Positions 1 through 8,569 are shown, counted from the first letter of the stretch. The stretch is 60,737 nt of DNA from Bacillota bacterium (GCA_023409435.1 JAEYHP010000117.1:1-60737); one strand, 5' to 3'. Program-made: numbers and translations. The notes: a model not told the origin generated them from the letters alone.

Positions 1-1166
1 CCCCTGTAGCGCGCCAGCGCCGCCACATCCTTATCCCCGCGGCCCGAAAGATTGATGAGCAAAATTTCTTCCTCCCCCATTTCCGGCGCGATTTTCATGG
101 CGTGCGCCACGGCGTGCGCGCTTTCCACCGCGCAGATGATTCCTTCCTTGCGGGCCAAGTATTCAAACGCCGTTACCGCCTCTTCGTCCGTGACGGGTAC
201 GTAGCTTGCGCGGCCCGTATCCGCAAGGTACGCGTGTTCCGGCCCGATGCCGGGGTAATCCAAGCCCGCCGAAATGGAGTAGACCGGTGCGATTTGTCCG
301 TTTTCATCCTGGCAGAAGTATGATTTCATGCCGTGGAATACGCCCAAACTCCCTTTTGTGATTGTCGCGGCATGGTAGGGCGTATCGATACCCCTTCCCG
401 CCGCCTCGCACCCGATAAGCTTTACCCCTTTATCCGCGAGAAACGGATGGAATATGCCCATGGCGTTGCTGCCGCCCCCCACGCAGGCGAGTATAACATC
501 CGGCAGCCGCCCTTCCCGCTCCAGCATCTGCGCGCGCGCCTCCTGGCCGATGACGCTCTGAAAATCCCGCACCATCATGGGGAATGGGTGCGGACCCATG
601 ACTGAGCCTAATACATAATGCGTATCCGCTACCCGGCGCGTCCATTCCCGCATGGTTTCGTTCACCGCGTCCTTCAAAGTCTTCGTCCCGCTCGTTACCG
701 GGTGCACCTTGGCCCCTAATAGCCGCATGCGGTGGACGTTCAACGCCTGCCGCTCCGTATCCTCCTCCCCCATGAAAACTTCGCATTCCATGCCCAGCAG
801 CGCCGCCGCCGTCGCCGTGGCCACCCCGTGCTGCCCCGCCCCCGTTTCCGCGATGACCCTTGTCTTGCCCATGCGCGTTGCAAGCAGCGCCTGCCCCAGC
901 ACGTTGTTGATCTTATGCGAACCCGTATGGTTGAGGTCCTCCCGCTTCAAATATACCTTCGCGCCGCCCAGATCTTCTGTCATACGCGCGGCGTAATACA
1001 GCAGCGACGGGCGGTTAGCATAGCCGTTCAACAGCTCCGTCAGTTCCGTTTGGAACGCCGCATCCGCGCTGTAATAGGCGTACGTCTCCTCCAGCGCGTG
1101 AAGCTCGTTCATCAGTGTTTCCGGGATATACTGCCCGCCGTGTACGCCATATCTTCCTGTTGTCAT
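1..1166 (-). CDS. trpB: Tryptophan synthase beta chain (partial, runs off the left edge)
   Basis: TrpB condenses indole and serine to tryptophan with PLP, in complex with TrpA in the cytosol. Translating the minus strand from the ATG at 1166 gives MTTGRYGVHGGQYIPETLMN, the usual TrpB opening. It continues with the PLP-lysine motif KREDLNHTGSHKINN, the GAGQHGVATATA segment and the phosphate-binding GGGSNAMG loop. About 388 codons are visible against roughly 395-400 for the family, so only the last few residues lie outside the window. It is the last visible gene of the trp operon. Unlike the upstream genes it does not overlap trpF; an 83-base gap with a perfect palindrome separates them. trpA probably follows beyond the edge (inference). 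Confidence 0.97.
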   Translation of the reverse strand, partial: MTTGRYGVHGGQYIPETLMNELHALEETYAYYSADAAFQTELTELLNGYANRPSLLYYAARMTEDLGGAKVYLKREDLNHTGSHKINNVLGQALLATRMGKTRVIAETGAGQHGVATATAAALLGMECEVFMGEEDTERQALNVHRMRLLGAKVHPVTSGTKTLKDAVNETMREWTRRVADTHYVLGSVMGPHPFPMMVRDFQSVIGQEARAQMLEREGRLPDVILACVGGGSNAMGIFHPFLADKGVKLIGCEAAGRGIDTPYHAATITKGSLGVFHGMKSYFCQDENGQIAPVYSISAGLDYPGIGPEHAYLADTGRASYVPVTDEEAVTAFEYLARKEGIICAVESAHAVAHAMKIAPEMGEEEILLINLSGRGDKDVAALARYR

Positions 1167-1197
1167 TGGATTGTGCCTCCTATGGTATTTCAGGTAC

Positions 1198-1229
1198 GGT
1201 TCTTTTCTTTTTGCAAAAAGAAAAGAACC
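1198..1229. repeat. Perfect 32-bp palindrome between trpF and trpB
   Basis: GGTTCTTTTCTTTTTG is followed immediately by its exact reverse complement, giving a 16-bp perfect inverted repeat with no loop. The transcript could form a long A/U-rich hairpin in the only non-overlapping junction of the trp operon. No U-tract follows on the minus strand, so a processing or stability element, or a small mobile palindrome, is more likely than a terminator. Confidence 0.7.
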
Positions 1230-1249
1230 AAAAGAAAAACCGACGCTTT

Positions 1250-1840
1250 TTAATCTCGAACAGCTTCGGCAAGCAGGCGGATCTTTTCGCCGTCCTTCAC
1301 GCCATCCCTTTCCGCGCCGGAGCTTATGTCCACGCAGTATGGATGTAACGCCAGCGCGTCCGAAATATTGCTGAAGTTCACGCCTCCCGCCAGAAAATAC
1401 GGGCGGGTGCAGGCGGATAAGAAGTTCCAGTCGAACATTGTACCCGTACCTCCCGCGCCGTTATCCAGCAAGAGATAGTCCGCAGGTGAGTCCATGTGCG
1501 CCAAAATATCCGCCTCGCCTTCCACCCGCACGGCCTTGATTATGGGTATGCCCTTTTTCTTGAGGCTCTCGATATACGCGCGGCTTTCCCCGCCGTGCAG
1601 CTGCGCGGCACCTATGATGTTCTCCCGGTAGAGCTGAATGATTTCCGTCTGTGGCGCATCCACGAACACCCCCACCGGCATAATTCCGGGATTGAGCCGT
1701 TCACGCAGCGCCCGCGCAAGCGCAAAATTGACCTGCCTGCGGCTCTTGGCAAACACAAACCCGATATAATCCGGCTTGGCCTCGTTTACATAATCGATAT
1801 CGGCGGCGCGGAAGAGGCCGCAGATTTTGAGCTTTGTCAT
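1250..1840 (-). CDS. trpF: Phosphoribosylanthranilate isomerase
   Basis: TrpF isomerises N-(5-phosphoribosyl)anthranilate to the carboxyphenylamino-deoxyribulose phosphate, the third step from chorismate to tryptophan. The 196-residue protein opens with KICGLF, containing the catalytic cysteine (C7). It also has the GFVFAKSRRQV segment and LLLDNGAGGTGTMFDW, with the catalytic aspartate and the start of the phosphate-binding region, and ends with LAGGVNFSNI. The length is typical for a stand-alone TrpF. Its start codon overlaps the trpC stop by four bases (ATGA, 1837-1840), which implies translational coupling. Confidence 0.96.
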   Translation of the reverse strand: MTKLKICGLFRAADIDYVNEAKPDYIGFVFAKSRRQVNFALARALRERLNPGIMPVGVFVDAPQTEIIQLYRENIIGAAQLHGGESRAYIESLKKKGIPIIKAVRVEGEADILAHMDSPADYLLLDNGAGGTGTMFDWNFLSACTRPYFLAGGVNFSNISDALALHPYCVDISSGAERDGVKDGEKIRLLAEAVRD

Positions 1841-2622
1841 GCTTCCCCTCCCCGGAGCGCGTCAAGCGCCGCTTTTTTATCGCGGCTCCGCATCAGCGTT
1901 TCGCCGACGAGTACGCCGTTGACGTTGGCCTGCTTCAGCCGGGCAATCTGTTCATGTGAGGAAATGCCACTTTCGGAGACGAACAGTACCTCCGGCGGCA
2001 CCAGCGCCCGAAGCCGCAGGCTGAGCGATACGTCCACCTCGAATGTCTTAAGATCCCGGTTGTTAACTCCGATGACGCGCGCGCCTGACTTTAGCGCCTG
2101 CTCCACTTCCGCCTCTGAATGCGCTTCCACCAATGCTGTTAGCCCAAGCCCGTGGGCGGTTTCGATAGAGTCCCGGAGCATCACCCCATCCAGCAGCGCG
2201 CAGATCAGCAGCACGGCATGCGCGCCGATGACTTTCGCCTCATAAATCTGGTACGCGTCCACCATAAAATCCTTGCGCAGCAGGGGGATGGAGACGGTAT
2301 GCGCGATTTCAGAAAGATACGCATCGGAGCCTAAGAAAAAATGCGGCTCGGTCAGTACGGAGATGGCCGCAGCCCCCGCCGCCTCATATTCCTGCGCTAT
2401 CGAAAGGTAAGGAAAATCCTCCGCGATAACGCCCTTGGAGGGCGAAGCCTTCTTGACCTCGCAGATGAAGGCGGGCGTTTGGCTTTGCAACGCGATTTCG
2501 AACGGAAAGCCGGTAGTATTGGGCAATTGGAGCGCCTCTGCCTGCACAGCGGTGAAACTCTTTTCACGTTTTAATGCAGCCACGCGCTCGCTCGTTTTTT
2601 CCGCTATCGCATCCAGTATCAT
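1837..2622 (-). CDS. trpC: Indole-3-glycerol phosphate synthase
   Basis: TrpC closes the indole ring, producing indole-3-glycerol phosphate and CO2. The start is set at 2622, where MILDAIAEKTSERV begins in an ATGA overlap with the trpD stop; the frame stays open further upstream, but that part is inside trpD. The 261-residue TIM barrel has the substrate-binding CEVKKASPSKG motif (residues 54-64), LLRKDFMVD, GVNNRDLKTFEVD and VSESGIS near the C-terminus, all standard for TrpC. It is not fused to TrpF, as is normal for Bacillota. Confidence 0.97.
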   Translation of the reverse strand: MILDAIAEKTSERVAALKREKSFTAVQAEALQLPNTTGFPFEIALQSQTPAFICEVKKASPSKGVIAEDFPYLSIAQEYEAAGAAAISVLTEPHFFLGSDAYLSEIAHTVSIPLLRKDFMVDAYQIYEAKVIGAHAVLLICALLDGVMLRDSIETAHGLGLTALVEAHSEAEVEQALKSGARVIGVNNRDLKTFEVDVSLSLRLRALVPPEVLFVSESGISSHEQIARLKQANVNGVLVGETLMRSRDKKAALDALRGGEA

Positions 2623-3635
2623 GATTGCGCCTCGTTGGACAGCGATATAAAGCGCTGTAATTGTTCCATGGCAGCGCCCGAATCGATGGTCTGCTGCGCG
2701 AGCGCCACGGCGTCCCGCATGGTGAGCGCGGGGCGCGCGATATGCAGCGCAGCTGCGGAATTCAGTACCACCGCATCCCGCCTTGGGCCTTTTGCGCCGG
2801 AAAGTATTTCCCGCACAATTTCCGCGTTCTCCTGCGGCGTGCCGCCTAAAAGCGCGCCTTTCTCGCAGCGTGCAAGCCCGAATTCCTCCGGCGTGATAGT
2901 GTAGCAAAGGAACTCGCCATGTTTTACCTCACATACCGAGGTGGGAGCGCTCAAGGAGATTTCATCGAGGCCGTCCTGCCCGTAAACCACCATCGCCCTG
3001 TATACGCCAAGGTTGTAAAGCACATGGGCGATGGGCTCCACTAGCTCCTCCTCGAACACGCCAAGAAGCTCCATGTTCGCCCCCGCCGGGTTCACGAGTG
3101 GCCCCAGGATATTGAATATGGTGCGAATGCCCAGTTCTTTTCTTACGGGGGCTACATACCGCATGGCAATGTGGTAATTCTGCGCAAACAGAAAGCACAG
3201 GCCGATCTCGTTCAGCAGCCGTTTGCTGTGCTCAGGTGGGATTTTGATATCCACCCCCAGCGCCTCCAGCACGTCCGCCGCCCCGCAGCGGCTAGATGCC
3301 GCACGATTGCCGTGCTTTGCGACAGGCACTCCCGCGGCGGATACCACCAGCGCCGCCGTGGTAGAAATATTAAAGGAATTGGAGCCGTCCCCGCCGGTGC
3401 CCACGATCTCAAGAACATCCATATCCGTCAGCAGGCGGACGCAATGCTTGCGCATGCCCGCGGCGGAGGCGGTGATTTCATCGATCGTCGGACCCTTCAA
3501 CGCCATGGCCGTTAAATACGCGGACATCTGTATGGGCGAGGCAGTACCGCCCATGATTTCATCCATTACGGCTTCCGCCTCTGAGTAGCCCAGATTCGCG
3601 CCTTTGACAACGCTCTGTATCGCTTCCCTGATCAT
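2619..3635 (-). CDS. trpD: Anthranilate phosphoribosyltransferase
   Basis: TrpD transfers the phosphoribosyl group of PRPP to anthranilate. The 338-residue protein has the PRPP loop GTGGDGSNSFNIS (from residue 79), the KHGNRAASS motif, and DEISLSAPTSVCEV, which carries the D-E pair used in magnesium binding. Both ends overlap neighbours by four bases (trpG 3632-3635, trpC 2619-2622), so expression is probably coupled along the operon. Length and motifs are those of an intact stand-alone enzyme; there is no fusion to the TrpG amidotransferase as in E. coli. Confidence 0.97.
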   Translation of the reverse strand: MIREAIQSVVKGANLGYSEAEAVMDEIMGGTASPIQMSAYLTAMALKGPTIDEITASAAGMRKHCVRLLTDMDVLEIVGTGGDGSNSFNISTTAALVVSAAGVPVAKHGNRAASSRCGAADVLEALGVDIKIPPEHSKRLLNEIGLCFLFAQNYHIAMRYVAPVRKELGIRTIFNILGPLVNPAGANMELLGVFEEELVEPIAHVLYNLGVYRAMVVYGQDGLDEISLSAPTSVCEVKHGEFLCYTITPEEFGLARCEKGALLGGTPQENAEIVREILSGAKGPRRDAVVLNSAAALHIARPALTMRDAVALAQQTIDSGAAMEQLQRFISLSNEAQS

Positions 3636-4204
3636 GCCGCTTCCCTCCCTAAAAAGTTTTCTATGATTCGCTTGCCTTCCGGCGTGAGGATGGATTCCGG
3701 GTGAAACTGCACGCCGTAGACGGGGTAACTTTTGTGCATAACGGCCATGATTTCGCCATCCGCCCGCGCCGTGACTAAGAGCTCTTCGGGCAGGGTTTCC
3801 TCTCTGGCCGCAAGCGAATGGTAGCGCGCGGCTTTAATGATAAGCGGCATATCGGAAAACAGCGGGCACTCCACGTCCAGCACGATATCGGACTGCTTGC
3901 CGTGCATGAGCCGTTTGGCATAGGAAACCGTCGCGCCATAAACCTCGCAGATGGCCTGATGCCCAAGGCATACGCCCAATATGGGAATTTCCCCTGCAAA
4001 ACGGGCAATGATGTCTTCGCAGATGCCCGCGTTCCTAGGTTTGCCCGGGCCGGGAGAGAGTAAGATGTGCGTAGGGCGAAGCTCCGATATCTGCTCCAAT
4101 GTGAGCGCATCGTTTCTTGCCACCTTGACGTCCGGCCGGATGGAACCGAGCAACTGGTAGAGGTTGTAGGAAAAGCTGTCGTAATTATCGATGAGTAAAA
4201 TCAT
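3632..4204 (-). CDS. trpG: Anthranilate synthase component II, glutamine amidotransferase
   Basis: TrpG releases ammonia from glutamine and passes it to TrpE. The 190-residue class I amidotransferase opens with MILLIDNYDSFSYNL and shows the LLSPGPGKP oxyanion region. The triad is C79 in GVCLGHQA with H168 and E170 in VQFHPES. It overlaps trpE and trpD by ATGA on either side. A double role as PabA in folate synthesis is possible, since TrpG is shared in some Bacillota; nothing in the window decides this. Confidence 0.96.
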   Translation of the reverse strand: MILLIDNYDSFSYNLYQLLGSIRPDVKVARNDALTLEQISELRPTHILLSPGPGKPRNAGICEDIIARFAGEIPILGVCLGHQAICEVYGATVSYAKRLMHGKQSDIVLDVECPLFSDMPLIIKAARYHSLAAREETLPEELLVTARADGEIMAVMHKSYPVYGVQFHPESILTPEGKRIIENFLGREAA

Positions 4205-5670
4205 TCGTCGATCCCTCCTGCGCTGAGTCCCACTGCGCGCACCACGGCGCGCGCCTTGTTAATGCATTCCTGGTATTCGTTTTCCGGCACGCTGTCCGCC
4301 ACGATCCCCGCGCCCGAGCGGACGAACACCTTGCCGTTTTTTTTGTACGCGATGCGGATGGCGATGCATGTATCCATGTTGCCGGTGAAGTCGATATACC
4401 CCACCGCCCCGCCGTAGATGCCGCGCTTGTTGTTTTCCAACTCATCTATGATCTCGCACGCGCGGATTTTGGGCGCGCCCGAAAGCGTGCCCGCGGGCAG
4501 CACCGCGCCGATGGCGTCGAGCGCGTCCTGATCCGGCCGTTTGGCGCCCTTTACCGTAGAGCCGATGTGCATCACATGCGAAAACCGCTCCACGGACAGG
4601 TATTTTTCCACCTTAACGGTACCGAATTTGCTGATGCGGCCCAGATCGTTGCGGCCAAGATCCACCAGCATGTTGTGCTCCGCAAGCTCCTTTTCATCCT
4701 GAAGCAGTTCCTGCTCCAGTTTGGCATCCTCCTCCGGCGTCTGCCCGCGTGGGCGCGTGCCCGCAAGCGGGAACGTAAAAAGCGTGCCATCCTGCAGCTT
4801 GACGAGGGTCTCGGGCGACGCGCCTGCGATCTCGATATCATCGCTGCTGAAATAGAACATGTAGGGCGAAGGGTTGATGGAACGAAGCACGCGGTACGTA
4901 TCAAACAGGCTGCCTTCCGCTTCCGCCTCCAGCCGGTTTGAGAGCACCACCTGAAAAATATCGCCCTCGTATATGTAATGCTTTGCCCGCTCCACCATGG
5001 AGCAGAATACATCTTTTTGAAACAGCGGAGCAAAAGGCGTTCTCAGGCGTAGGGGCTTGGGGCGTGTATCCGTTCCCAGCACGATAAGCATTGCCATTTC
5101 CTCAATGGCTTCCGTCGCCAGGCGGTAATTCCGTTCCGGCGCGTCCGTTTTCATATTGGCGATAAGCGTGATCTGCTGGGTAAGGTTGTCGAACACAATC
5201 AGCCGGTCAAAAAGCATGAGGTCCACGTCCTTGAAGCCTTCCTCATCCTGCGCCCGGAGCTTCAGGGAAGGCTCGCCATACTGGATGAAATCATACGCAA
5301 AGTAGCCCACGAGCCCGCCCGTGAACGGAGGCAGGTAAGAAAAGCGCGGGCTTTTGTTGTCCTCCACGACGCGGCGGATTGCCTCCGCTGGGCCATATGC
5401 GGGAAACGATACCTCTTCCCCGTTCACGATGCGGGTGACGCCGCTCGTGCAGGTGATCTCCATTTTGGGCGCAAAGCCCAGAAAAGTGTAGCGGCCCCAC
5501 CTTGTTTTATCCTCCAGGCTTTCGAGTAAAAAACAATGCCTGTCGTGCGCTTTGAGGCAACGTAATACCTCAATAGGCGTGCGTATGTCCGCATACATGG
5601 TGCGCGAAACGGGGATCATGCCGTAGGACGGCGCAAAGGACAGCGCTTCCTCCAGAGACGGTCTAAACAT
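4201..5670 (-). CDS. trpE: Anthranilate synthase component I
   Basis: TrpE converts chorismate to anthranilate using ammonia from TrpG and is the usual target of tryptophan feedback inhibition. The 489-residue length is typical. The chorismate-binding domain is recognised by FQVVLSNRLEAE, GTRPRGQTPEED, HNMLVDLGRNDLGRI and GTLSGAPKIRACEII. The ATG at 5670 follows a GAGGAG ribosome site and lies just downstream of the T-box terminator. It is the first gene of the operon, so the whole pathway is controlled at this leader. Confidence 0.97.
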   Translation of the reverse strand: MFRPSLEEALSFAPSYGMIPVSRTMYADIRTPIEVLRCLKAHDRHCFLLESLEDKTRWGRYTFLGFAPKMEITCTSGVTRIVNGEEVSFPAYGPAEAIRRVVEDNKSPRFSYLPPFTGGLVGYFAYDFIQYGEPSLKLRAQDEEGFKDVDLMLFDRLIVFDNLTQQITLIANMKTDAPERNYRLATEAIEEMAMLIVLGTDTRPKPLRLRTPFAPLFQKDVFCSMVERAKHYIYEGDIFQVVLSNRLEAEAEGSLFDTYRVLRSINPSPYMFYFSSDDIEIAGASPETLVKLQDGTLFTFPLAGTRPRGQTPEEDAKLEQELLQDEKELAEHNMLVDLGRNDLGRISKFGTVKVEKYLSVERFSHVMHIGSTVKGAKRPDQDALDAIGAVLPAGTLSGAPKIRACEIIDELENNKRGIYGGAVGYIDFTGNMDTCIAIRIAYKKNGKVFVRSGAGIVADSVPENEYQECINKARAVVRAVGLSAGGIDE

Positions 5671-5707
5671 GTTATTCCTCCTCTACAAAATCTAAAAATC
5701 CAATAAA

Positions 5708-5980
5708 AAAACCGCCCAAGACCAAACGGTCAAGGACGGATACAATACCCGCGGTGCCACCTTGCTTTGGGGGAAATCCCCCACGCTTTACGGAATACCA
5801 GCATATTCCCGGCAACTTACGCGTGCCTTGCGTCGCAGAATACTCGGGAGTTTCCCCTTTGACTGCGCCCTCAGCGGCCCATTTGACAAACTGCGTTCTG
5901 CCGGCTTCTCAGCGCCCCGGCTCTCTGTAAGTGCACGTATCGTCTTTATCCCCGCTTCAACGGTTTATTGGCTATAAAAT
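5708..5980 (-). promoter_or_regulatory. Tryptophan T-box leader with intrinsic terminator
   Basis: On the minus strand the leader holds the T-box sequence AAGGTGGCACCGCGGGT (5747-5763). It is followed by a terminator hairpin (5712-5739, CCGTCCTTGACC pairing with GGTCTTGGGCGG) and a T-run before trpE. Upstream, stem I shows the AGAGAGCCGGGG and GCTGAGAAGCCGGC elements typical of the class, and a TGG triplet in the expected specifier region. Uncharged tRNA-Trp would stabilise the antiterminator and switch on trpEGDCFB. The class is certain; the exact specifier loop is inferred from position and context. Confidence 0.93.
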
Positions 5981-5987
5981 TAGTTGC

Positions 5988-6016
5988 ATTATAATATGCG
6001 CCTTACTGCCTGTCAA
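5988..6016 (-). promoter_or_regulatory. Promoter of the trp operon
   Basis: Consensus sigma-A promoter on the minus strand: TTGACA (6011-6016), a 17-base spacer and TATAAT (5988-5993). It lies directly upstream of the T-box leader. Because both hexamers are perfect, initiation is probably strong and constitutive, with regulation left to the T-box. Confidence 0.92.
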
Positions 6017-6066
6017 GTGAACGGCGGCAGAAAAATAGTGGAAGTAACCGTATCCTTCCCTAGGGG

Positions 6067-6200
6067 CATGGGGGACCGCAGTCCACCATAGTTAATCAAA
6101 TCTGACGACATGCGCGTCAGATTTGCGAAAAAAAGTGCGTACAAACGCACTTTTAACCTACAGAAACTCACTGATAAAGTCCACAGGACTTTATCAGTGA
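6067..6200. other. Array of four hairpins between the trp promoter and the collagen gene
   Basis: Four stem-loops follow each other: about 6069-6091 (ATGGGGGAC with GTCCACCAT), 6098-6124 (AAATCTGACG with CGTCAGATTT), 6131-6154 (AAAAGTGCGT, loop ACAA, ACGCACTTTT) and 6168-6200 (a 15-bp perfect stem with loop ACA). The third has A- and T-rich flanks like a bidirectional terminator. No coding frame was recognised here. No clear sigma-A promoter for the collagen gene was seen in the remaining stretch up to 6312. Confidence 0.6.
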
Positions 6201-6312
6201 ATAGTATATATACGTTACCAAACGGCTGTGTGCCTCATATTATGTAAAGAGAATGGATTGCTCATAGGCCAAGTCCCATTTTGGCCTCAGTACTATGCAA
6301 GGAGAAAAAACA

Positions 6313-7308
6313 ATGAGTAATATTGCATTACAGATTGAACGGCAGGCGGCAGGATCCGTAGCAAACGGATCAAACGTGATTTTTGACACAACCATATTTA
6401 TCGCCGGCAATGTCCTCTATAACCCCGTAACCGGCGTAATTACCTTTTTGGAAGCGGGGCGCTATTCCATCGATTGGTGGGTAGCAACCCAGTCCGTCAG
6501 CGCGCCGAGCGCGGTGTTTGCGGTCAGTTCCTCCCAGGGAGATTTCTTAGAGGGCAATTCGCCGCTGAAAACCACCGAAATCGTGGGGTTAAGCATTGTA
6601 GAAGTTGTAGCGGCGCCCGTTACGGTCTCGCTTGTAAACGCAAGCGGCGGAACGGCATTTTACTCGACAATCGTGCCGGTAAAAGCGACGCTTGTTGTAA
6701 TTGAGGATGATATCGTAACCCCCACGGGCCCCTCCGGCCCGACTGGTCCTACTGGGCCCACTGGACCGACCGGCACAACCGGGCCCACCGGGCCGACGGG
6801 TGCTGCTGGCGCAACCGGACCTACTGGACCGACCGGCGCTACCGGACCGACCGGCGCAACTGGACCGACTGGTCCTACCGGTGCGACCGGCCCTACCGGA
6901 CCGACCGGGGCAACTGGACCTACCGGACCCACGGGCAGTGCAGGTCCCACGGGCGATACCGGTCCAACCGGGCCTACGGGAGCAACCGGTCCAACCGGAC
7001 CTACTGGCGCTACTGGGCCAACCGGGCCTACGGGTGATACCGGCCCCACAGGACCAACGGGCGCAACCGGTCCAGCCGGACCGACGGGCGATACCGGCCC
7101 GACCGGACCTACGGGCGATACCGGGCCTACGGGCGCAACTGGTCCCACCGGACCGACGGGTGAAACTGGTCCCACCGGGCCTATAGGCGCAACTGGTCCC
7201 ACCGGGCCTACGGGTGATACTGGACCCACCGGGCCATGTATATTAGGAAACCGCGCATGGGCAATCCGCTGGGCAGATGTTTTCATTATGGGAACGTTCT
7301 CATGCTAA
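6313..7308 (+). CDS. Collagen-like (Gly-Pro-Thr repeat) surface protein with an N-terminal BclA-like domain
   Basis: The start at 6313 (MSNIALQIERQAAG) has AAGGAG eight bases upstream; the in-frame ATG at 6295 overlaps that site. Residues 1 to about 136 form a beta-rich domain resembling the C-terminal trimerising domain of BclA-type exosporium glycoproteins (FLEAGRYSIDWWV and related stretches). Residues about 138-307 are some 57 Gly-X-Thr triplets, mostly GPT, with GAT, GDT and GET variants. The last 24 residues (CILGNRAWAIRWADVF...) match no family. Such proteins usually coat spores or cells and form triple helices. The head-first order is unusual: the related gene at 49110 carries its globular domain at the C-terminus. 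The tail overlaps an operator-like palindrome. Confidence 0.85.
   Translation: MSNIALQIERQAAGSVANGSNVIFDTTIFIAGNVLYNPVTGVITFLEAGRYSIDWWVATQSVSAPSAVFAVSSSQGDFLEGNSPLKTTEIVGLSIVEVVAAPVTVSLVNASGGTAFYSTIVPVKATLVVIEDDIVTPTGPSGPTGPTGPTGPTGTTGPTGPTGAAGATGPTGPTGATGPTGATGPTGPTGATGPTGPTGATGPTGPTGSAGPTGDTGPTGPTGATGPTGPTGATGPTGPTGDTGPTGPTGATGPAGPTGDTGPTGPTGDTGPTGATGPTGPTGETGPTGPIGATGPTGPTGDTGPTGPCILGNRAWAIRWADVFIMGTFSC
7288..7303. promoter_or_regulatory. LacI-type operator, distal copy
   Basis: ATGGGAACGTTCTCAT contains the AACGTT core of LacI-family operators. It is the exact reverse complement of the proximal site at 7429-7444, 126 bases between the two site ends. It lies inside the last codons of the collagen-like gene. 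Two identical inverted sites around the lacI promoter would suit repression by a tetramer or by looping (inference). Confidence 0.6.
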
Positions 7309-7394
7309 TTCTTGCTTTATAATGATTTGTTGTTGGTTTTTTAGGGGTTATCTAGGATGCTTTTATGTTTTTTTCTGAAAAAATCATTTATTGA

Positions 7395-7444
7395 TTGACA
7401 GAACAACGGAATAAATCCTATACTCTATATGAGAACGTTCCCAT
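7395..7444 (+). promoter_or_regulatory. Promoter and proximal operator of the first LacI regulator
   Basis: TTGACA (7395-7400), an 18-base spacer and TATACT (7419-7424) are followed at once by the operator ATGAGAACGTTCCCAT (7429-7444). The operator covers the expected transcription start, the classic position for repression, most simply autorepression by the LacI protein encoded just downstream. The site differs from the GNAANCGNTTNC sites elsewhere in the window, so this regulator may have its own specificity. Confidence 0.75.
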
Positions 7445-7500
7445 AAGTTTATAATTGCAATTTGCGTATTCTTTTTATTTGGCATATCTTTGGAGGCAAT

Positions 7501-8496
7501 ATGGCGGCAACGATTAAGGATGTGGCAAAATTAAGCGGCGTCTCCAAAACCACGGTATCCCGCGCTTTTGTCGAACCTGCCAATGTCAATGCCGAAACGC
7601 GGGATCGAATTTATGAGGCGGCTAAAATACTCAACTATACGCCCGACGCCATCGCGCGCGCCATGGTGCGCAAACGCACGGATAATATCGCATTCATCAT
7701 ATACGAACGCCAATATCCCGTTGTACTCAACCCGTTCTATTCCCCGGTGTTTGAAGCGGTGCTGCAAACTGCGGCAAAGGGCGGCTATGGACTGTTTGTC
7801 TCATCCGATAAGGACCTTCGCCTGCCCAGCGGCGAGCTTTATATGAAAAAGCAAATGGATGGCGTCATACTCGCAGGACAGACGGATACCGACACCATTT
7901 TGAGCCTCAGGAAGCAGAACATTCCCTTTGTGCTGCTGAACAACAAACTGGATATGGACGGCCTTGTCAGCATCACGACGGATCATTACGGCGGAGCGGT
8001 GCAGGCAATGGAGCATCTCATCGACCGGGGGCACCGAAAAATCGGCATGCTGGCGGGCCGTTTCTCTCCCCACACCTATTCCATGCGTTACAACGCGTAT
8101 ACGGATACGCTCAGACAGAACGATATCGAGCTGGATTATCGCTTTATCCAGTCCGTTGAACCCACGGTGGAGGACGCAATCCGCTGTGCCGCCCCGCTGT
8201 TGAATTTATCCGATCGCCCCACAGCCCTGTTCTGCACCAACGACACCATTGCCGTAGGAGCAGTGAAAGCGGCGCTGCGCATGGGGTTGCGGGTACCGGA
8301 GGATATCGCGGTGATCGGCTATGACGACAGCGAAATCTGCAAAATGATCGAACCGGAACTGACCTCCATACGCGTGGATACCCAGACCCTGGGCCGCCTG
8401 GCGGCAGAAAACCTCATCTCTATGATCAACAGCCAACCGATTACCCCCGGAGAAATTCTTGTCAAAACCGAGCTGATCGTACGTCAAACCACCTGA
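7501..8496 (+). CDS. LacI-family transcriptional regulator (first of three)
   Basis: DNA-binding repressor of the LacI/GalR family. The start at 7501 has GGAGG upstream; the open frame extends 13 codons further but without a ribosome site. The helix-turn-helix is at residues 3-22 (TIKDVAKLSGVSKTTVSRAF), followed by the hinge and a periplasmic-binding-like ligand domain with GMLAGRFSPHT, ALFCTNDTIAVGA and VIGYDDSEI. At 331 residues it is full length. The gene lies between two inverted operators and the ComEC-like/ABC importer genes. The ligand domain differs clearly from the two other LacI proteins here, which resemble each other. Confidence 0.93.
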   Translation: MAATIKDVAKLSGVSKTTVSRAFVEPANVNAETRDRIYEAAKILNYTPDAIARAMVRKRTDNIAFIIYERQYPVVLNPFYSPVFEAVLQTAAKGGYGLFVSSDKDLRLPSGELYMKKQMDGVILAGQTDTDTILSLRKQNIPFVLLNNKLDMDGLVSITTDHYGGAVQAMEHLIDRGHRKIGMLAGRFSPHTYSMRYNAYTDTLRQNDIELDYRFIQSVEPTVEDAIRCAAPLLNLSDRPTALFCTNDTIAVGAVKAALRMGLRVPEDIAVIGYDDSEICKMIEPELTSIRVDTQTLGRLAAENLISMINSQPITPGEILVKTELIVRQTT

Positions 8497-8569
8497 CCCG
8501 GGCAAAATCCTTTCATTTTTAAGCAAATAGCGCTCATTTTGGTTTCCTTCCCTTGCATTCGCCTTGTTA

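Noticed and set aside
6727..7235. Short tandem repeats that could be taken for a CRISPR array or minisatellite
   Set aside because: The period is 9 bases within a continuous reading frame of Gly-X-Thr triplets; there are no spacers. The same holds for 49143-49540.
6660..7286. Long minus-strand open frame of Gly-Pro-Val repeats antisense to the collagen-like gene
   Set aside because: The triplet repeat GGNCCNACN has no stops in several frames. The plus strand has the ribosome site and a recognisable domain. The antisense head was kept only as evidence for a possible rearrangement.
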